Notes: generated by a model not told the origin, from the sequence alone. Counted from the stretch's first letter, positions 11,101 to 22,998 are shown. The stretch is DNA of 64,000 nucleotides from Talinum fruticosum (GCA_021018815.1 JAITYX010000040.1:4146501-4210500); one strand, 5' to 3'. A program made the numbers and translations.

Positions 11101-13139
11101 ACTTTAGTCCTTTGACCAGGTAGATCGGGCTCACCAGATTGTTTCCATTACCAATCTTCCCAATGCCCACTATCTTGCCCTTGCTATCATCACCAAAAGT
11201 CACCTTTCCTCCTTTATATGACTCCAGCTCGTAAAAGAGTCCTTGGTCACTCGACATATGTCGAGAACAACCGCTGTCCAGTACCAGTGTCCTTTTGATC
11301 TTTTCGAGTGACCTGCAAAACAGAGAGAATCTAACCCTTCTCACTTCCTCTAACGAACCCAGTAACATTCCTTATCGTGGTCCTTTTCGAGGAAGAAGGT
11401 GCTTCGGAACCCGATTTGAATGACTTTGGTTTTAGTCCGATTCCGAGTCTCCTTCTTTTCGGAGGACCGAGTCTCGTGTCTCTTTCCTTTTGAAACGAGA
11501 GGAAAATGGTTTCTTTTTGTAAATAGGTCCGGGTTTAGTCCTCCGTTCATTTTTGTGAATGGGACCATGCTCAACCTTTTTGAACTTAACAGCTTCGGAA
11601 TCCTTTTTGAACAATTCCGAGTAAGAATTAGATTCTTCCTCTTTGTTGAAACCAAGACCTTCTTTTCGAAATGAGACACATTGTGATCCTAAGAGCATAT
11701 CAAGGTTCTTCTGTCCTTGAGAAAACTTCAAAACCAGATCTTGATGATCAATGAGCTTCTATTTCAGCTTGCTCATTTTCTTTCTCGAGTAACTCGGACT
11801 CGGCCTCATTAGTTTGAGCACTTGTCTTGAGTTCTCTCGAGTGTGAGTCTCAGCTTTTCCAATTCATTTTTTAAAAAGGTGCTCTCAGTAGTGATTGACT
11901 CAAGTTGTTCCTTGAAATGAGAAGAATCGAATTGGACTTTTCTTCCAAAGTAAAGATGTATTTAGCTAAATCAACTTTGGAAAATTTGAGGAAGTAATTT
12001 ATTACCTCTTGAGGATCAGCTTCCTCATTATCTCGAGTTCGTGTCCGAGTCCGACTCTTTTCGGCTTCGAGTCGGTGATTGCCATTAGACACTTTGAGTC
12101 ATCTCGAATCCTCGTCGTCTTCGGATGAATCCTCGTCACTCCATGTTGCCATCATGGCCTTTTTCTTCTTCCTCGTCCCTTCTTCGTTTTGGACGAGTCC
12201 TTGACTATGTGGTCTTTGCTGCCACATTCAAAACATCCGGCATTCTTAGACAAAGATAACTTTGAAGGTGAAGAAAACTTACCTTTTCTGTCTCTCTTGT
12301 CCTTTTGTAGAATTCTTCTTTTGGCCTTTTATCCCATCTTTTGTGCTTCATCATTCTCTTGAAGCCTCTTGCAATGAGTGCCATGGGATCATCTTCGAGT
12401 CGAGATGAGCTTGGACTCGCTTCTTTGGATTCTCGAGGCTTTAAGCGCGATGTTCCTTTTGGAAGTACCCTCAGCATCTTCTTCTTCCGGATGTATCTCA
12501 TGGGTCGAAGCTTTCCGATGAGCTCGTCCGGCTTCAAGAGTGAGAGGTTCCGAGCCTCTTCTATGGCAGTTACCTTAGGACCCCATCGTTTCTTGGGTAG
12601 GCTTCGAGAATTTTCCGGCACATTTCTTCATGGGAGATTTTCTTTCCCAGAGATTTGAGATTGTTGGTGATCTCGGCGAAGCGTATGAACATCCGAGTAA
12701 TGTTCTCTTCGGCTCCATTTTGAAAAGCTCATATTTGTGAAGATACTCGGCTGATCTTCGCTTGTCTCACCCGACTTGTACCTTCGTAGGTGTTGACCGA
12801 GTGTCCCACACCTCTTTAGCAGAGTCACAGTGCAGAGACTCGATTATATTCTTCTCGAGCTTATAGCGCACATGAGGATGTTCATGGCTTTGAAGTTCTT
12901 TACGAACTTCTCCGCTTCGTCGGCGTGAACTCAGCCTTTGTCTTTGGAAGGATTCTGAATTCATCTGTCTTCGTTGGAATGTAGTTTCCTTGTTGTATGA
13001 TTTCCCATACTTCTTCATCGTGATCCATAAGGAAACATTCCATAAGCTTCTTCCAAGTGACCGAAATTTGAACCTTTGAATTTTGGTGGCCTCGTTGGAA
13101 GATCTACCTTCGTCGAACTCTCCGGTGTTCTCGAGCCAT
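8158..13139 (-). pseudogene. A2 gag-pol polyprotein, frame-broken as sequenced
   Basis: This is a single copia gag-pol coding region of about 4980 bp. The start ATG is at 13137-13139 and the stop after RNELGML at 8158-8160. Gag occupies about 11700-13139, with a zinc knuckle at about 12196-12238 whose last Cys codon is disturbed. Protease has DSG at 11270-11278. The integrase HHCC region is at about 10790-10880, and the core with the DD35E pattern at about 10380-10760. Reverse transcriptase covers about 8820-9640 with YVDD at 9092-9103. RNase H covers about 8158-8800, with the STAEAEYIAAG segment. At RT positions where O and D encode Leu with CTA or TTA, A2 has TCG and CCG. VEQPPGF is broken by CGAG in place of CAG. 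The breaks are thus mostly of one kind, and the real gene may be open. Its direction is opposite to element B. Confidence 0.85.
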
Positions 13140-13183
13140 CCGATCTTTAAACCTTTGGACTGTTAGATCCTTTCGAAAGGCTA

Positions 13184-13195
13184 GGCTCGATACCA
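13184..13195 (-). other. Primer binding site of A2 (initiator-Met tRNA type)
   Basis: The minus strand reads TGGTATCGAGCC two bases inside the 5' LTR. The usual plant copia site complementary to the 3' end of initiator Met tRNA is TGGTATCAGAGCC, so one A is missing within CAG. B and D share exactly this variant, while O keeps a full-length site. Confidence 0.85.
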
Positions 13196-13197
13196 AT

Positions 13198-14728
13198 TGA
13201 AGGTTTGCTCGGGGAGAGTCCGAGTCACCCTAGAGGGGGTGAATAGGGTGATGAAAAATTCTTTGCGAAAGCACACACCTTTTGACGAGAAGAGTCAAAG
13301 ACAGATTCCGAGTCTAAGCAAGGGGTCGAAAATATTAAACTCGTAATGTAATGAATCGGAATAAACACGTTCAGCGAGGTCATGCTCGAGTCTAGAATGA
13401 ACTCGTAAATAGAACACAGAGAATTTACGTGGAAACCCTCCTGGGCAGAAAACCACGGCCCGTGTCAATCCAGACACGAAGTCAAATCCACTATTTTGAG
13501 TCTACAAAATACCGTGAACTTGACAGAACCCGAGTTGCTCCCTTAGACAACTCTATACAAGTTTTCCTAGACTCGAAATTCCCTTATCTCGATCTAGTAC
13601 TTCCTAGCTGAGATAACCCTTACAGCTAGGGACAACTAAGCCGAGTTAACCCTTACAGCTTAGTCAAGGGACCTTACAAAGAATGTAAGAAGTGTTTGTA
13701 ATCGAGTACAAGACCTTACAACTCGTAAAGTAATGAATTACAGAGTGGGAGTTGTAAGTTGAAGATTGAGAGTAAATACAATAACTTCTATCAAGTAAGT
13801 GTATAGACACTATGCTCGGCTCGTCTTCAAGTCTTGTGAAGTGGCTTCCTTTTATAGATGACCAGGCGAGTAGCCGTTATCTTCATCTCGCTGACCGAGA
13901 GTCCTCTCGTGACCGTTGTGAAAGGCTTTCGAGTCACTCGAAAGTATCCGTTGAAATATGGACGTTGGACAACGGTTTAACTCTCTTGGAAGTCCCAAAA
14001 CCATCGGTTGTGTCTTGAAAAATGAGGTGGAAACCACCGTTAGGCTTGGCGCTCCAGTTTTCCGGATATGGAAGCGCATGCCTTCGACACAATCTTCTCG
14101 GGACTAGAGCGAGGAAGGTGAAAAGCCATATCTCGCTGGTGATTTGACGTTCGAGCCGGCTACTTTTGTAGTTTGAAAAGATATCCTCGATTGAATAACC
14201 TACAAAAGTAAAACACCTTTCGGTTTTCAAAGTATAAAATACTTTGGTCCAAGGTTAGACACGAGATAATAGAATAATCATGATAATTAACCAACAGATT
14301 ATCTCGAGTCGAAAAGAAATGGAATATTCCGAGTCTAATATCCATGATACTCGGAATTCCATATGACTTAGTCTTAGGTAAAGAATCAAGTTCCATAACG
14401 AATATCGAGTGGGAAACACTTGATGTAGACTAAGCATGAAATGAACTACGAATGCCGACTTTGCAAACAATAGAGTAAATAACCACAAGTCGATTCTCGA
14501 GTGAGAGTGGACTCGGAATAAAGAACAAGTTTTCCGAGTCGCTAACCGAAAAGCAATTAAAGAGATATGTGAAGGCCGAATCGCATAGAAAAATATACTT
14601 TTTAACTCAAGTAAGTTTCTAAGACATAGAGAATGCCTTGGAATCAAAACACTATATAAATGACAACGTTATACCCGATTCCTTTTGCATGACTCGGAGA
14701 GATATAGAGCGAGTGTCTCGAGTCTTCA
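13198..14728 (-). repeat. Element A2 5' LTR
   Basis: On the plus strand this runs from TGAAGGTTTGCTC to GAGTCTTCA. It matches 3972-5497 almost throughout. The plus-strand flank is CACTT, which continues into the second piece of B's 5' LTR. Confidence 0.92.
13849..13856 (-). promoter_or_regulatory. TATA box in A2 5' LTR
   Basis: The minus strand reads CTATAAAAGG, identical to the motif in the other A2 LTR. It lies about 870 bases into the LTR in element sense. This is the copy expected to drive A2 gag-pol transcription leftward. Confidence 0.6.
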
Positions 14729-14733
14729 CACTT
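14729..14733. repeat. Target site duplication CACTT, right copy, of A2
   Basis: It directly follows A2's terminal CA and precedes the resumed B LTR (ACTTGTTC). It matches 3967-3971. Confidence 0.92.
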
Positions 14734-15329
14734 ACTTGTTCAAAGTTATTGTATTTTTACTCTCAATCATCAACTTACAACTCCCACTCGTAATTCATTA
14801 CTTTCGAGTTGTAAGGTCTTGTACTCGTTACAAACACTCCTTACATTCTTTGTAAGGTCCCTTGACTAAGCCGTAAAGGTTAACTCAACTTAGTTGTCCC
14901 TAGCTGTAAGGGTTATCTCAGCTAGGAAGTACTAGATCGGATAAGGTAACTTCGAGTCTAGGAAAATCTGTATAGAGTTGTCTAAGGGAGCAACTCGGGT
15001 TCCGTCAAGTTCACGGTATTTTGTGGACTCAAAATAGTGGATTTGACTTCGTGTCCGGATTGACACGGGCCGTGGTTTTCTGCCCCAGGAGGGTTTCCAC
15101 GTAAAAATTTCGTGTTCTCTTTACGAGTTCATTCTAGACTCGGCATGGCTTTAGTGCTCCTCGCTTCTTCGATTCATTGCTTTCGAGTCCAATCTTTTCG
15201 ACCTCGTGTTTAGACTCGGATTCTATCTTGGTCACTTTTCCGCACAAAGGTGTGTGTTTTCGCAAAGATTTTTCCATCACCCTATTCACCCCCTCTAGGG
15301 TGACTCGGACTCTCCCGAGCAAATCTTCA
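14734..15329 (+). repeat. Element B 5' LTR, second piece (R/U5 side)
   Basis: This stretch is colinear with the last ~596 bases of B's 3' LTR (from about 23934 to 24529) and ends AAATCTTCA before the primer site. Together with 3036-3971 it gives an LTR of 1532 bp, against 1531 bp for the 3' copy. Its promoter is now more than 10 kb away, on the other side of A2. Confidence 0.9.
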
Positions 15330-15331
15330 AT

Positions 15332-15343
15332 TGGTATCGAGCC
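15332..15343 (+). other. Primer binding site of B (initiator-Met tRNA type)
   Basis: TGGTATCGAGCC lies two bases after the LTR end. It is one base short of the usual TGGTATCAGAGCC, with the loss inside CAG, exactly as in A2. Confidence 0.85.
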
Positions 15344-15388
15344 TAGCCTTTCGGAAAGGATCTAACAGTCCAAAGGTTTAAAGATCGG

Positions 15389-18300
15389 ATGGCTCGGAAC
15401 ACCGGAGAGTTCGACGAAGGTAGATCTTCCAACAGGCCACCAAAATTCAAAGGTTCAAATTTCGGTCACTGGAAGAAGCTCATGGAATGTTTCCTTATGG
15501 ATCACGATGAAGAAGTTTGGGAAATCATACAACAAGGAAACTACATTCCAACAAAAACAGATGAATTCGAGAATCCTTCCAAAGACAAAGGCTGAGTTCA
15601 CGCCAGCAGGCGAGAGAAGTTCGTAAAGAACTTCAAAGCCATGAACATCCTCATGTGCGCCATAAGCTCGGAAGAATATAATCGAGTCTCTGCTCGTGAC
15701 TCGCTAAAGAGGTGTGGGACACTCGGTCAACACCTATGAAGGTACAAGTCGGGTGAGACAAGCAAAGATCAGCCAGTATCTTCACAAATATGAGCTTTTC
15801 AAAATGGAGCCGAAGAGAACATTACTCGGATGTTCATACGCTTCACCGAGATCACCAACAATCTCAAATCTCCGGGAAAGAAGATCTCCCATGAAGAAAT
15901 GTGCCGAAAAATTCTCGAAGCCTACCCAAGAGACGATGGGGTCCTAAGGTGACTGCCATAGAAGAAGCTCGGAACCTCTCACTCTTGAAACCGGACGAGC
16001 TCATTGGAAAGCTTCGACTCATGAGATACATCCGGAAGAAGAAGATGCTGAGGGTACTTCCAAAAGGAACGTCGCACTTAAAGCCTCGTGAATCCAAAGA
16101 AGCAAGTCCAAGCTCCTCCGACTCGAAGATGATCCCATGGCACTCATTGCAAGAGGCTTCAAGAAAATGATGAAGCACAAAAGATGGGACAAAAGACCAA
16201 AAGAAGAATTCTACAAAAAGGACAAGAGAGACAGAAAAGGTAAGTTTTCTTCACCCTCAAAGTTATCTTTGTCTAAGAATTCTGGATGTTTTGAATGTGG
16301 CAGCAAAGACCACATAGTCAAGGACTCGTCCAAAACGAAGAAGGGACAGGAAGAAGAAAAAGGCCATGATGGCAACTTGGAGCGATGAGGAATCATCCGA
16401 AGACGACGAGGATTCGAGATGACTCAAAGTGTCTAATGGCAATCACCGACTCGTAAGCCGAAAAGAGTCGGACTCGCATACGGACTCGAATAATGAGGAA
16501 ACCGATCCTCAAGAGGTAATAAACTACTTCCTCAAATTCTCCAAAGCTGATTTAGCTAAATACATCTTTACTTTGGAAGAAAAGTCCAATTCCGATTCTT
16601 CTCTTTTCAAGGAGCAACTTGAGTCAATCACCTCTAAGAGCACTTCTTTAAAAATGAATTGGAAAACCGAGACTCACACTCAGAGAACTCAAGACAAGTG
16701 CTCAAACTAATGAGACCGAGTCCGAGTTACTCGTAAAAGAAAATGAGCAACCGAAACGAAGCTTACCGAGTCTCAAGATCTCGGTTTTAAAATTTACTCA
16801 AGGACGTAAGAACCTTGATATGCTCTTAGGTTCACAATGTGTCTCTTTTAGAAAAGAAGGACTTGGGTTCAACAAGGAGGAAGAATCTAATTCTTACTCG
16901 GAATTGTTCAAAAAGGATTCCGAACTGTTAAGTTCAAAAAGGTCGAGCATGGTCCCATTCACAAAAATGAAAGGAGGACTAAACCCGCACCTATCTACAA
17001 AAGGAAACCATTTTCTCCTGTTTCAAAAGGAAAGGTTTTTAAAAGGAAAGAGACACGGACTCAGTTCTCTAAGAAGAAGACTCAGAATCAAACTAAACCC
17101 AAAGTCATTCAAATCTGGGTTCCAAAGCACCTTCTTCCTCGTAAAAGGACCACGAGTAAGAAATGTTACTGGGTTCGTTAGAGGAAGTGAGAAGGGTTAG
17201 ATTATCTCTGTTTTGCGAGTCACTCGAAAAGAGCAAAAGGACATTGGTACCTGGACAGTGGATGCTCACGACATATGACAGGTGACCAAGGACTCTTTTC
17301 CGAGTTGGAGTCATATAAAGGAGGAAAGGTGACCTTTGGTGATGACAAGCAAGGGCAAGATAGTGGGCATTGGGAAGATTGGTAATGGAAACGATCCAGT
17401 GAGCCCAGTCTACCTTGTCAAAGGACTAAAGTACAACCTACTTAGCATCTCCCAGCTTTGTGACAAAGGACAAGAGGTAAAATTCACTCAATCCAAGTGC
17501 TACATCACGGATGAGATCACCAAAGAGATAAAACTTTCGGGTAAGAGATCGGGTAATACCTACATCATTCCTCTTTCGACCCAAGTCGAATTTATCCTGT
17601 TTGAAAGCATCTCTTCAAGATGATTCTTGGACTTGGCATCGTAGATTAGGTCATATTAGCATGCATACTATCAAAAGCTTGCATCTCATCATCTAGTTAG
17701 AGGATTACCTAACCGTACGTTTGAGAAGGATAAAGTATGTGTAGCATGCACCGGAGGGAAACAAGTCGGATCTTCATTCAAATCTCTAAAGATAGTTTCC
17801 ACATCCAACGTGCTTGAATTACTGCATATGGATCTATGTGGCGAAATTCTCGTAAAGAGTCTCGGAGGTAAATCTTACATACTTGTTATCATTGATGATT
17901 TTTCAAGATTTACCTGGGTGTGTTTTCTCAAGCATAAAAATGAAGCCTTCAAGGAATTCAGTAAGCTCGTAGAAAGATTTAAGTGGAGTCCCGCACTCAG
18001 ATTCAAAAGATTCGAACCGACCATGGAAGGGAGTTCGATTACTCGGAATTCTCGTAGTTTTGTGACAAGAATGGAATTTCTCACAACTTCTCAAGACCCG
18101 TAACTCCTCAACAGAATGGAGTAGTTGAGAGAAAGAACAGAACCCTTGAAGAAATAGCAAGGACGATGATGATTGAACACAACTTGCCTTACTATTTCTC
18201 GGCGTAAGCGAGAAACACAGCCTAACTACACTCTCAATCGATGCCTCATCGGACCCATTCCGAAGAAAACACCTTACGAACTCTACAAAGGGAGGAAGCC

Positions 18301-20370
18301 AAACATTTCCTATTTCGGACCTTTTGGATGTAAGTGTTTTGTCCACAACAATGGTAAGGATCATCCGACCAAGTTTGATGCTCGGTCGACGAAGGAATTT
18401 TTCTAGGTTACTCTTCTCATAGCAAAGCTTACCGTATCTTCAACAAGAGAACTAACAAAGTGGAAGAAAGTATCCACGTAGTGTTTGATGAGCTTGAACA
18501 GGAAAAACCAAGTGAATCTTCATACTTAGAACCGAAGCTCGAAAGGATGATGATGAAGATGAGCTTTCAAAGACTCGGAAGGAGATCACTCGGAACAAGG
18601 AAGTTCGGAATGAAATAACTCAAGAAGTCGCTCGGAGCGAGCAAGTCAATGGAGCCGATCACTCGTAACAAGCTTCGAAGATCAAGCTATTCAGCCCACA
18701 AACCTGGTGAATCAAAGAACCGGTAAAGCGTTCAAATTTACTTCCAGTCATCCCCAAGAAAACATAATTTCGATATCAACAGTTGGGTAAGAACTCGTTC
18801 TTCTCTTCATAATCTATGTGCATTCACCGCATTCATTTCTCTAATCGAACCCAAAAATGCACTAGAAGCACTTAATGAACCCGAATGGGTAGAGCCCATG
18901 CAAGAAGAGCTGAATCAATTTGAAAGAAACCAAGTCCGGACTCGACCAACCGACCTTCCGACCACCCAGTTATAGGAACCAAATGGGTTTTCAAAAACAA
19001 ACTGGATGAGGGTGGAATAGTTGTCGAAACAAAGCTAGACTTGTAGCTCAAGGTTACAATCAAGAAGAAGGAATTGATTGTGGGGAAACCTTTGCCCCAA
19101 GTAGCTAGAATTGAAGCCATTAGAATACTCGTTGGCATTTGCATCCCGCATGCATATTAAATTATATCAAATGGATGTTAAGTGTGCCTTTCTCAATGGT
19201 TTTATTGAAGAAGAGGTCTATGTCGAGCAGCCTCCTGGTTTTGAAAACTCGTAATTTCCAAATCATGTTTTCAAACTTCAAAAGGCTCTCTATGGTCTTA
19301 AGCAAGCCCCTAGAGCTTGGTATGAAAGACTCGAGCAGACTTCCCGGTTCAAAATAATTTTAAAAGAGGTCGGATCGACAAGACTTTATTCATAAAGACC
19401 AAAGGGAAAGATTTTCTCATTGTTCAAATATATGTTGATGATATTATTTTCGGTGCTACTAATGAATTTCGTGTCGAGAATTTTCCGAGTTGATGAGTCA
19501 AGAGTTCCAAATGAGTATGATGGGAGAACTCAACTTCTTCCTTGGATTGCAAATCAAACAAGACAAAAATGGAATCTTTGTTCATCAATCAAAATACACC
19601 AAGGAACTCGCTGAAGAAATATAAGCTTCAAGATGCAAAGCACACATCTACTCCTATGAGCAAAGCAAGATAAAGCTCGACTCGGATGAGACAGTAAAGC
19701 AAGTAGATCGAAACTCTATCGGGGTATGATTGGATCACTGCTATATCTTACTTCAAGCGGACCGTATATAATGTTCGGTGTTTGCTTATGTGCACGATTT
19801 CAAGCTAATCCAAAAGAATCACATCTCACTGCGGTGAAGAGAATATTCGGATATCTTGCAGGCACTCGTAATCTAGGACTATGGTACTCCAGAGACTCGT
19901 AACCGACTCGACCGGGTACTCGGACGCGAGACTATGCAGATACAAAGTTGATCGAAAGAGCACATCCGGAGCTTGCCAATTTCGGGTCAATCCCTAGTAT
20001 CCCGGCACTCAAAGAAGCAAAACTCGTAGCTCTATCAACTGCGTAAGCTGAATATATTGCCGCTGGAGCTTGTTGCGCTCGGATTCTCTAGATAAAACAA
20101 CACTTGAAGGACCTTGGACTATCTCTCAACTCAGTCCCAATCAAGTGTGATAATCAAAGCGCAATCCGCATCACTAAGAATCCTGTCCAAAGACTCAAAA
20201 ACAAAGCATATTGAAGTCAGTATCACTTCTTACGCGATCACTCGTAAAAGGGTGATATTACACTTGAGTTCATTCCTACTAATCTTCAATTAGCGGATAT
20301 CTTTACTAAGCCTCTTGGTGAAGATCAATTCTGTTTTATTCGGAATGAGCTTGGTATGTTAAATGCTTAG
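15389..20370 (+). pseudogene. Element B gag-pol polyprotein, frame-broken as sequenced
   Basis: This is one copia gag-pol region, 4982 bp from ATG (MARNTGEFDE) to TAG after RNELGMLNA, the same length as in A2. Gag covers about 15389-17180. Its zinc knuckle starts CFECGSKDH at 16287, but the final Cys codon reads as TCG. Protease has LDSGCS with Asp at 17254. The integrase HHCC region is at about 17630-17775 with VCVAC. The integrase core has MDLCGE, IDDFSRFTW and NGVVERK at about 17825-18140, giving the DD35E triad. Reverse transcriptase covers about 18940-19700 with YVDD at 19431-19442. RNase H covers about 19790-20370. All catalytic motifs are present, but frame changes occur every few hundred bases, often at CTG or CAG equivalents. 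The copy therefore looks dead on paper but may be open in the genome. Its 5' LTR is interrupted, so expression from its own promoter is doubtful. Confidence 0.87.
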
Positions 20371-21010
20371 TTTTGTGTTATGATTCGTGAATATTTCGTG
20401 CCTTGTGCTTTCATTGTTAATAACCATCGGTTCAGCTGACCACGTGATACTCGGGCTGATAGTTATTTCGTGTTTCGAGTCACTCGAAACTTTTCTCGAG
20501 TCAAACTCGGACGTAAGAGATATTTGGACATCAAATTTTCTCGAAGCTATCTCTAGAACAATGGAGAGTTTCGGATTATAATTTCAAACCCGTTTTCTCT
20601 CTCTTTCTCGAGCGCTGCGATCGGATCTTAACCGCAGATTTTAAACCACCGATATCTCAATCGTTGAAGAAAAACCGTCACACCGGGCATTAATTATCGA
20701 TGGACGGGCTGAGTCGAACGGAGTTACTTAACGGATAGTGAACGGGCGCGCGTACTCACTATAAATAATGACTATCCGTCTTCATCTCGGTATTCTAAAA
20801 CTCCTTCCCTCTCAAACGAAACCCTCTCGCGGAAGCATACTACGTGAATAGTATTCCCCGATTGTCCGCGACGTCATAGAAGCTCTCTCTCTCTCTCGTA
20901 AGTTTTCAACTCGCTCATCTCTCTTTCTTCTACCATTTTCGTTTTCTTCTCTTCTACACCTCCTTTTCTTTCCTTTTCTCTCGAAAAGTTTCATATTTTC
21001 ATCTCTCACC
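20371..21010 (+). other. B spacer between pol and extra ORF
   Basis: There is no coding frame shared with A2 here. The stretch holds a TATA-like box at 20760 and a pyrimidine-rich leader (CTCTCTCT at about 20883-20896) just before the extra ORF. It is colinear with 7506-8157 of A2. Confidence 0.6.
20760..20767 (+). promoter_or_regulatory. TATA-like box about 245 bp upstream of the B extra ORF
   Basis: TATAAATA lies 244 bases before the ATG at 21011 and after the pol stop. A TA-rich box at the matching place in A2 supports it as a feature of the family rather than chance. It would let the extra ORF be expressed separately from gag-pol. No transcript evidence can be seen here. Confidence 0.35.
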
Positions 21011-22744
21011 ATGCCTAAAAGAGGAAACCATCCCGACTTTCAGTGTTTCTTCATCCTCTAAGAAGCCTCGCACCAACAAGCCGGATAGCTCAACCCCTTC
21101 TAAACCCGTTGTCACCCGAAGCATCTTGCGCTGGACGACAAGTTCTTCCCAACAACCAAATTCTCCTGGTTGTCCAATATCCAAACCACCGAGTCTACCC
21201 TTTCTTGTGCTTCAGCGAGTTCATCTATCCCGAACTTGTTTCGAGTTTTATACTCATCTCACCCACTCCGAAAATGTTCTAACCTCTAGGGTTCGTAACA
21301 TTACTGTTCAGTATCAACACCTCCCTCCTTCACCGTCCTGTTCAAAGTCTCTTCTCTCTTCTTGAACAGCAACCCTATCCCCTTCACTCGAAGTCGCCGA
21401 CGACTTCTTTGAAAAGTACGCTAAAGAATTCCCCGGGTCCGGAAAGAACTTTTCGTGACTCGCTGAAGTCGAAGCCGGACTTCGTGTTTCCTGCCGATGA
21501 GAACCTTCTTCTCACAACGATTCTAGCAAGGAGAACCCCAACTCCAAGCACCTCAAAGCCCTCTTCGATATCCTGGAGGGATACGAAGTCGACCTCTTCC
21601 CCTCCATCATTGAGCAAATGGCCGCCGTGCCAGCTCAACTCAGAGCAAGAAGAACACCTCCCTTCCTTTCGGTGCTCTTCTCACCCTTGTATTCAAACAA
21701 TTCCAAGTTCCTCTTCCTCTCGACCCTAACGCGGTGTCCGAGGCGGCCATTGTGGTCGGCAAGAAGGAACTCCAGGGTACGGATACCGGAAACTAACCCC
21801 GGTGTCCGGGTTCACAACTCGAGCCGAGGCCTCCTTCTCCACCTCGCACTCGAAATCCACCCCTCTTTCTCTTCCCTCTTCACCTGGTGGTGCCTCCACC
21901 TCCGGTGCTTCCAACACTCTCTCTCGCCCTCTTGTCTCCTCGTCTTCATGGACAAGATCACCTCTCGTGTCCTCTCGATTTCGTAGACATGCTCGGGGTT
22001 TCAAGTCCGTTCTTCGTGGTCCGACCATCAACCAAAAGACTAGTCGAGCCCCAAATCCGAGAGCAAGCAGCTCTCGTTCTTGAGATGAGAGAGCTGGTTA
22101 AGGAGCGAAGGAGCTGGCCGAGCTCCTCGAGAGCGACGGTCCAAGGCGGCTCAGACCCGGATGACTCGGACCCATCCGAGGCGTCTTCGAGCCCAGCCCG
22201 ACCTCCTCGAGAGCGAGGAAGCCGAGGAAGCAGAGGAAGAAGCTACAGATGCAGCGGAGGACGCCGAGGAATCTGCGGCCGAGCAGCCCTTCCGGGCAAA
22301 GGGAAGAAGAGGCCGTGGCAACCGCTCCCCAAGCTCAAATTGTCTGTACTCGGCTCGGACAGCGAGCCTGAGTGGGTCGAAGATCTCGCTCCTCCAGCGA
22401 GTCGCCCGAGCAGCCCCTCCAGCCCCGAGGTCCCAAGGGAAGAACCTCTCGATCCACTATCTCCGGGTCAGCCCCTCGTAGCCGAGCCCCCGCGAACTAT
22501 TCCGGTTCTCCTTCGGCGCGCTCAAGCACATCGTCAAGGTCTTATCAGCGCCGGCGCACCTCCGCCTCTACTCGAAATCCCCACCTTCCTAGTTGGAGCC
22601 ATGCACCGAGTCACGATTCCTCGGTGTCACCGAATTTCCGCTTCAAAATTTTCTTTTGTCTAGACAACTTATGTGTATTACTTGTTCTTTTCTCCTTTCT
22701 TTTTGGTTCTTGTTTTTGCTGAAAGGCAAGGGGAGAAAATGTAG
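21011..22744 (+). pseudogene. B extra ORF downstream of pol (env-like position), frame-broken
   Basis: This is the Sirevirus accessory ORF; its product has no proven role. ATG at 21011 gives MPKRGNHPDFQ. The family frame ends with EKM and a stop at 22742-22744, ten codons after a hydrophobic FFLVLVF stretch. The N-terminal part has features of the plant transposon protein domain (SRVRN at about 21275, a conserved GYEVDLFPS segment at about 21580). The central part carries MRELVKE. It is followed by a strongly biased region rich in Glu, Ala, Ser and Arg, a DSEPEWVED segment at about 22360, then Pro-rich sequence. Coding continuity is lost several times in the same way as in gag-pol. GC content is clearly higher than in the LTRs. 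It lacks an obvious signal peptide, so calling it an envelope protein would go beyond the evidence. Confidence 0.6.
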
Positions 22745-22986
22745 TCGAAACTGGTTGTCTTGTTTAGGGGAGTTTTTACTGCCCTTGTAAATTTTTAATG
22801 GATTAATGCATTTCATTATTTCGAGTTCTTTCTTTTCGAGTTAATGAGTTAAAGCATACTTTATCTTGCTCGATATATTGTATATCACTCGATCTATTCA
22901 ATATGCCTTATCTTTTTATCAAACTACTCGGAATCAATCTATTTTCTTCTAACAAAGTTTCGTTTAAGTTTGGAATGCCTTTCATC

Positions 22987-22998
22987 AAAAGGGGAGAT
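22987..22998 (+). other. Polypurine tract of B
   Basis: AAAAGGGGAGAT ends directly at the TG of the 3' LTR. This tract and its context (ATCAAAAGGGGAGATTG) are a hallmark of Sirevirus-type elements. Confidence 0.88.

Larger units (their letters stand above)
3972..14728 (-). mobile_element. Sirevirus-like element A2, complete, nested in the 5' LTR of B
   Basis: A2 is a complete minus-strand copia element of 10757 bp. In its own sense the order is: 5' LTR 14728-13198, primer site 13195-13184, gag-pol 13139-8158, a ~650 bp spacer, extra ORF 7505-5748, polypurine tract 5510-5498 and 3' LTR 5497-3972. CACTT duplications flank it. The LTRs are 1526 and 1531 bp, and the differences I noted between them lie mainly at CAG/CTG sites. 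It is therefore the youngest layer of the nest and may be an intact copy in the real genome. Confidence 0.93.

Noticed and set aside
13184..15343. tRNA genes at the primer-site matches
   Set aside because: Only 12-18 bases complementary to tRNA 3' ends occur, next to LTR ends, with no cloverleaf around them.
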